DNA of 64,000 nt, from NCBI GenBank assembly GCA_022482625.1, contig JAKVOU010000001.1, forward strand, positions 1 through 64,000, read 5' to 3'. Below, piece after piece: positions 60,608 through 64,000 of the stretch; position 1 is the first letter of the stretch; each line of letters starts with the position of its first letter. The position numbers and the translations under genes are program-made. The stretch comes from Spirochaetia bacterium (lineage in GTDB: Bacteria; Spirochaetota; Spirochaetia; Sphaerochaetales; Sphaerochaetaceae). The notes below the pieces were generated by a model that was given only the letters and a program-made list of their open reading frames with translations, did no database searches and was not told the DNA's origin.

Positions 60608-61477
60608 ATGAAGAGTATGACAGGATATGGTTCAGGGGAAGTCCTCTGTACCGATTTTCAGATGGTAGTAGAAGTCAAGAGCTATAACAACAGGTTCTTG
60701 GATATCCTTCATACGATCCCTTGTTACTTGGCACCGTTCGAGGCTGAAATTGACGAGGAAGTGAAGAAGGTTGCAAAGCGCGGCCACGTTGAGGTTTCCG
60801 TCAAGATCAGGTTATTGAAAAATGATGTTTCCCTTGTCGTCGATACGCAGGCTGTCAAGCAATATGCAAAAGCCTATGACAGTATCATAAGTGAGAGTGG
60901 TTTCAATATCAAACCTGAGCTTTCCGATTTCCTGTCGGTAGAAGGAATCGTATCCAGTGTCAATGCTACTGACAGTGAAAGGTTCAAGCCTGTGCTTTTC
61001 CAGTGCCTTACGCATGCGTTGGATCAGTTCGGGGCAAGCAAGGCAAGGGAAGGTGAAGCTACCAAGCAGGATCTGAAGGAAAAAGCTGAAGATATCAAGG
61101 AAGGACTTTCAGTCGTCAGCACCTATGCAGATGAGCTTGAGTCCATGATAAGGAAGAACCTTACTGAACGGATTGAGGAAATGCTCGGCGACGCTGGCTA
61201 TGACAGGAACAGAATCCTGCAGGAAGTAGCCCTGATGCTTGTCAAGCAATCCATAAACGAAGAAATCAAGCGTTTGGGTATCCACCTGAGGGAATTTGAC
61301 AAGTTGCTTGAAAAAGACGGACCTGTCGGTAAGCGGATGGATTTCCTCTGTCAGGAAATGAACAGGGAAATCAATACGATCGGCTCAAAAAGCCAGATAG
61401 CTGAACTTAACCTGCAGGTAGTCAGGATGAAAGACAGCTTGGAGAATATCAGGGAACAGGTCAGGAATGTTGAATAG
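60608..61477 (+). CDS. yicC: YicC family endoribonuclease/stress protein
   Basis: 289 residues. It begins MKSMTGYGSGE, the family hallmark, and ends with the DUF1732 region (GPVGKRMDFLCQEMNREINTIGSKS). Relatives are implicated in RNA turnover and stationary-phase growth. It starts 3 bp after murC and is followed 12 bp later by a nucleotide kinase gene, so it is part of one operon. Confidence 0.92.
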   Translation: MKSMTGYGSGEVLCTDFQMVVEVKSYNNRFLDILHTIPCYLAPFEAEIDEEVKKVAKRGHVEVSVKIRLLKNDVSLVVDTQAVKQYAKAYDSIISESGFNIKPELSDFLSVEGIVSSVNATDSERFKPVLFQCLTHALDQFGASKAREGEATKQDLKEKAEDIKEGLSVVSTYADELESMIRKNLTERIEEMLGDAGYDRNRILQEVALMLVKQSINEEIKRLGIHLREFDKLLEKDGPVGKRMDFLCQEMNREINTIGSKSQIAELNLQVVRMKDSLENIREQVRNVE

Positions 61478-61489
61478 GAGAGGAAAACT

Positions 61490-62023
61490 ATGAGGATTGC
61501 GATCAGCGGGAAAAGCGGCTGTGGCAACACGACGGTAACCGGGCTTGTTGCCGAAAAACTGGGGTATCCCATGGTAAACTTTACATTCAGGAACCTTGCC
61601 AAGGAAAAAGGTATCGAATTCTGGGAATTCTGCAGATTGGCTGAGACTGATGATGCATATGACAGGGAGCTGGATCGGCGGCAGGTCGAGATGGCAATGA
61701 GGGAGAAGGATTGTGTCCTTGGCTCGCGCCTTGCCATCTGGATGCTTAAGGAAGCGGATTTCAAGGTCTATCTGCATGCAAGCAGCAAGGAGCGGGCCTT
61801 GCGGATCCTTAAAAGGGAAGGCGGAGATTTGAAGCTTCGGATGGAACAGACGGCCCGCAGGGACCGCAATGATAGCGCAAGGTACATGCGCATCTATGGC
61901 ATTGACAACAATGATACGTCTGTAGCTGACCTTGTCATTGATACCGATGGGAAAAATCCTGATGAAATTGCAGAGATGATTGTTGAAATTGCAAAAAAAC
62001 GGGAAAAGACAGCAGAAAAATAA
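61490..62023 (+). CDS. cmk: Cytidylate kinase-like P-loop kinase
   Basis: 177 residues, the short archaeal-type (d)CMP kinase fold. The P-loop is ISGKSGCGNTT, with Asn-Thr in place of the usual Lys-Ser/Thr (GxxGxGKS/T), so the P-loop lysine is missing. Other parts, including GSRLAIWML and RDRNDSARYMRIYGID, are family-like. The missing lysine is a real oddity and raises doubt over CMP kinase activity, though this variation exists in the group as far as I recall. It lies between yicC and rpoZ. Confidence 0.7.
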   Translation: MRIAISGKSGCGNTTVTGLVAEKLGYPMVNFTFRNLAKEKGIEFWEFCRLAETDDAYDRELDRRQVEMAMREKDCVLGSRLAIWMLKEADFKVYLHASSKERALRILKREGGDLKLRMEQTARRDRNDSARYMRIYGIDNNDTSVADLVIDTDGKNPDEIAEMIVEIAKKREKTAEK

Positions 62024-62107
62024 TAACAGCTTATCATTGCTACTATACATTTCTGAAGTATTACGATAAAATACCTTCCGCTGTAGAAGCGAATAGGAGT
62101 CAAGAGC

Positions 62108-62326
62108 GTGAATAAAATTCCATTGGACAAACTCATCGATTACAAGGGGAACATCTATGAAACCACTTGTGTGGCAATCAAGGAAGCTGAAATCCTCAGC
62201 AATCCCGGTTGCGGCGGAAAGGAAATCGAGGAAGCCAACGGCAAGATAGTGACCGAAGTTCTGGACCGGGCTTTGGAAGGTGAAATCAAATACACCAAGC
62301 TTGATGACGAACGGAAAGCTGAATAG
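62108..62326 (+). CDS. rpoZ: RNA polymerase omega subunit-like protein
   Basis: 72 residues. It begins NKIPLDKLIDYKGNIYETTCVAIKEAE, matching the omega pattern in which a conserved N-terminal helix pair is followed by a basic segment. A C-terminal acidic stretch ends it. It overlaps miaA by 23 bp. The small size and low conservation keep the call moderate. Confidence 0.6.
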   Translation: MNKIPLDKLIDYKGNIYETTCVAIKEAEILSNPGCGGKEIEEANGKIVTEVLDRALEGEIKYTKLDDERKAE

Positions 62327-63245
62327 CCGATCCTTTTCCAAGCTGATCTTTCTCTTCGGTCCTACCGGAGTCGGGAAGACAGCCCTTTTGACAGAACTCT
62401 GCAAAGATTGTTTTTCGGTAATAAATGCCGATTCGATACAAGTATACAAAGGCTTGGACATCGGATCGGCGAAGGTGTCTCCAGAGGTCATTGAAAGAGT
62501 GCCTCATTATTTGGTGGATATCCTTCAGCCGTGGCAGCAGTTTACTGTTGCGAAGTTCATTGAACTGGCCGATCTGGCAGTGGAGGATATAGTTGCAAAG
62601 GGAAGGATTCCGATTGTCAGCGGAGGTACTGCATACTATTTCAAACACTTTCTCTATGGCCTGAGCAATGCCCCCCAATCTACTGCAGGAACCCGACAGC
62701 AAGTTGCCGCATGGATTGAGAAAAACGGCATTGCGGAGGCTAGGAAGAAACTGCTTGAGGTCGATCCTGTTTCATATGGGAAAATCGCTGCCAACGATGT
62801 ATATCGGCTCAGCAGGGCTTTGGAAGTCTATGAAGACAGCGGGAAACCTTTGTCGTCTTTTGAAGTTCCCACAACTTTCCGATATGGCATGGAGCCTTTG
62901 GTCATAGGTCTTTATAGATCGAAGGAAGAAATGGACCAGAGGATGCGTCTTCGTTTTTCCATGATGATGGAAGCCGGGCTCCTTGAGGAGATCGGACGGC
63001 TGAGAAGGGAAGGTGCCGATCCCCGATGGCCTGGCATGCAGGGAATCGGCTACCGTGAATTCTTTTCGGCGATGGAAAGCGGAGAGTATTCCATTTCCCA
63101 GATCGGTGATGAGATCGTCAGGGACAGCCGCCTGTATGCCAAACGTCAACTGACATTCTTTCGTTCTTTCTGTGATACGGAATGGGTCCATGCTGATGAT
63201 ATGGGTCGGGTACTTTCCTTAGTAAAAACATATCTTTCAACTTGA
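62304..63245 (+). CDS. miaA: tRNA dimethylallyltransferase
   Basis: About 313 residues, isopentenylating A37 of tRNAs that read UNN codons. Motifs are LFGPTGVGKTALL, NADSIQVYKGLDIGSAK, HYLVDIL, SGGTAYYFKHFLYG and the C-terminal QGIGYREF with KRQLTFFR. The start is undecided between the ATG at 62304 and the GTG at 62280; both overlap the omega-like gene and neither has a strong ribosome-binding site. Confidence 0.93.
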   Translation: MTNGKLNSRSFSKLIFLFGPTGVGKTALLTELCKDCFSVINADSIQVYKGLDIGSAKVSPEVIERVPHYLVDILQPWQQFTVAKFIELADLAVEDIVAKGRIPIVSGGTAYYFKHFLYGLSNAPQSTAGTRQQVAAWIEKNGIAEARKKLLEVDPVSYGKIAANDVYRLSRALEVYEDSGKPLSSFEVPTTFRYGMEPLVIGLYRSKEEMDQRMRLRFSMMMEAGLLEEIGRLRREGADPRWPGMQGIGYREFFSAMESGEYSISQIGDEIVRDSRLYAKRQLTFFRSFCDTEWVHADDMGRVLSLVKTYLST

Positions 63246-63288
63246 ATATCTTAATTCCTTTTATTACACTAGGAATTGGAGGCCCATT

Positions 63289-63741
63289 ATGATGATTTCT
63301 ACCAAGGGCAGATATGCCCTGCGTGTCCTTGTTGACATGACCCGCCATGATGGCGAAGGTTTTGTATCCCTGTCCTTGCTTTCAAAGAGGGCCGGTGTAT
63401 CACTTAAGTATCTTGAACTGATTGTTTCCGTCCTTAACAAGGGAGGCCTGTTGCTTAGCAAGAGAGGCAAGGAAGGTGGCTACAAACTTTCCCGCCGCGC
63501 TTCGCAGATCAGTGTGGGAGAAATCCTTAGGCTTACGGAGGGAACACTGGCTCCTGTGGAGTGTCTTTCAAAAGATGAGGACTGTCCACGTTCAGAACAG
63601 TGTCCGACACTTCCTCTTTGGCATAGGCTAGACCGTTTGATAGAAAATTACCTTGACGGTATCTCATTGCTCGACCTGAGTGAAGGGAAGTTCGATGATA
63701 CTTCAGTGCAGGTACAGCCTTCTGTGTCTTTCCAAGGTTGA
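63289..63741 (+). CDS. Rrf2 family transcriptional regulator (IscR-like)
   Basis: 150 residues. A winged helix (MMISTKGRYALRVLVDMTRH, then LSKRAGVSLKYLELIVSVL, and GGYKLSRRASQISVGEIL) is followed by ECLSKDEDCPRSEQC. The three cysteines are spaced as Cx7Cx5C, in the place where IscR, NsrR and relatives bind an iron-sulfur cluster. It probably regulates cluster assembly, cysteine or redox genes that lie outside this window. The start follows GGAGG. Confidence 0.88.
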   Translation: MMISTKGRYALRVLVDMTRHDGEGFVSLSLLSKRAGVSLKYLELIVSVLNKGGLLLSKRGKEGGYKLSRRASQISVGEILRLTEGTLAPVECLSKDEDCPRSEQCPTLPLWHRLDRLIENYLDGISLLDLSEGKFDDTSVQVQPSVSFQG

Positions 63742-63744
63742 GAT

Positions 63745-63773
63745 TTCAGTTACATGAAAGCTGAACTTTTTTT
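63745..63773 (+). terminator. Weak intrinsic terminator of the Rrf2 gene
   Basis: TTCAG and CTGAA form a short 5-bp stem over 11 nt, followed by C and seven T. The stem is weak, so confidence is low. Confidence 0.4.
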
Positions 63774-63784
63774 AATCTTACGTT

Positions 63785-64000
63785 TCAGTTGAACTGCATT
63801 GGCCTGGCGTGTTCGATTGCATAGGCAATGCTTTTCAATAAGGGGTATTTTTTTATCTGTGCATTAAGTTCGGCAAGATATTCCTGCCAATCATAAGCAA
63901 CATGCCGAAATTCGACTTTTTTTCCATCCAATATGGCATATGAGGCCCTTCGGTCTCCATCAAAGGCATAACCGATTGCCCCTGGGTTGATGATTCTCTT
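63785..64000 (-). CDS. Metallophosphoesterase C-terminus, cut by the window edge
   Basis: The last 71 codons of a minus-strand gene. It begins RIINPGAIGYAFDGDRRASYAIL, the NPG(S/A)xG...ASYAIL pattern that ends YfcE/ApaH-like calcineurin-type metallophosphoesterases. The remainder is a helical tail. The catalytic N-terminal metal motifs lie beyond the window, so the exact type cannot be told. Confidence 0.75.
   Translation of the reverse strand, partial: KRIINPGAIGYAFDGDRRASYAILDGKKVEFRHVAYDWQEYLAELNAQIKKYPLLKSIAYAIEHARPMQFN

Noticed and set aside
1-64000. CRISPR arrays, rRNA genes, prophage structural genes
   Set aside because: No regularly spaced repeats, no rRNA sequence and no capsid, tail or terminase genes were seen.

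Overview
The window reads as chromosomal DNA of a spirochaete, most likely a Sphaerochaeta- or Treponema-like organism. This is inferred from gene content and not proved. The clues are a Pnr-like purine nucleoside ABC operon, a lipoprotein target of a diversity-generating retroelement (DGR) resembling Treponema TvpA, non-lipidated ABC receptors, a eukaryote-type NADP isocitrate dehydrogenase and a MurE-Ddl fusion. Core genes have moderate G+C. Several accessory cassettes are clearly AT-rich, and one insertion sequence is strikingly GC-rich.

Layout. 0-9.5 kb: tRNA-Val with its own promoter and terminator; an alpha/beta hydrolase divergent from a TetR regulator with two operator-like palindromes between them; then a six-gene purine nucleoside operon (M20 hydrolase, BMP receptor, ATPase, two permeases, adenosine deaminase). 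9.9-15.4 kb: an AT-rich AAA ATPase plus putative PD-(D/E)XK nuclease pair, a PHP-domain pseudogene, a complete 1.6 kb IS, and a MATE exporter behind a leader that looks like a transcription attenuator. 15.8-23.3 kb: MFS pump with TetR, isocitrate dehydrogenase, CpsB-type PHP phosphatase, two radical SAM proteins.

23.7-27.9 kb: a complete but decayed DGR. It has a lipoprotein target with variable repeat (VR), an Avd accessory gene, a template repeat (TR) and a reverse transcriptase (RT). TR/VR mismatches fall almost only at TR adenines. All three genes are broken: a +1 frameshift in the target, an in-frame TGA in avd, and a 2-nt loss exactly at the RT catalytic YVDD codons. 27.9-36 kb: DsrE-like protein, IlvE, a purine permease divergent from adenine deaminase, and an iron-type ABC importer. 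36-41.1 kb: a defence/toxin-antitoxin island with BrnT (frameshifted)/BrnA, a three-gene TIGR04255-like cassette, RloA/RloB (RloB internally deleted), a second RloB fragment, and a degenerate IS end homologous to the IS at 13.8 kb.

41.5-64 kb: housekeeping DNA. It holds proline synthesis (proA, proB, proC), cell-wall genes (amidase, uppP, a murE-ddl fusion, murC), serS, a nicotinate phosphoribosyltransferase gene with three +1 frameshifts, trmL, dinB, a Zur-type regulator with znuABC and a candidate operator, yicC, cmk, rpoZ, miaA, an Rrf2 regulator and the edge of a metallophosphoesterase.

How the genes work together. Two purine-salvage loci (nucleoside import plus adenosine deaminase; base import plus adenine deaminase) form one theme. 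Peptidoglycan synthesis and proline synthesis are the others. The accessory regions are a mosaic of intact and broken mobile or defence modules. Because many breaks are single-base indels, some in short homopolymers, the raw reads should be checked before calling every one biological.
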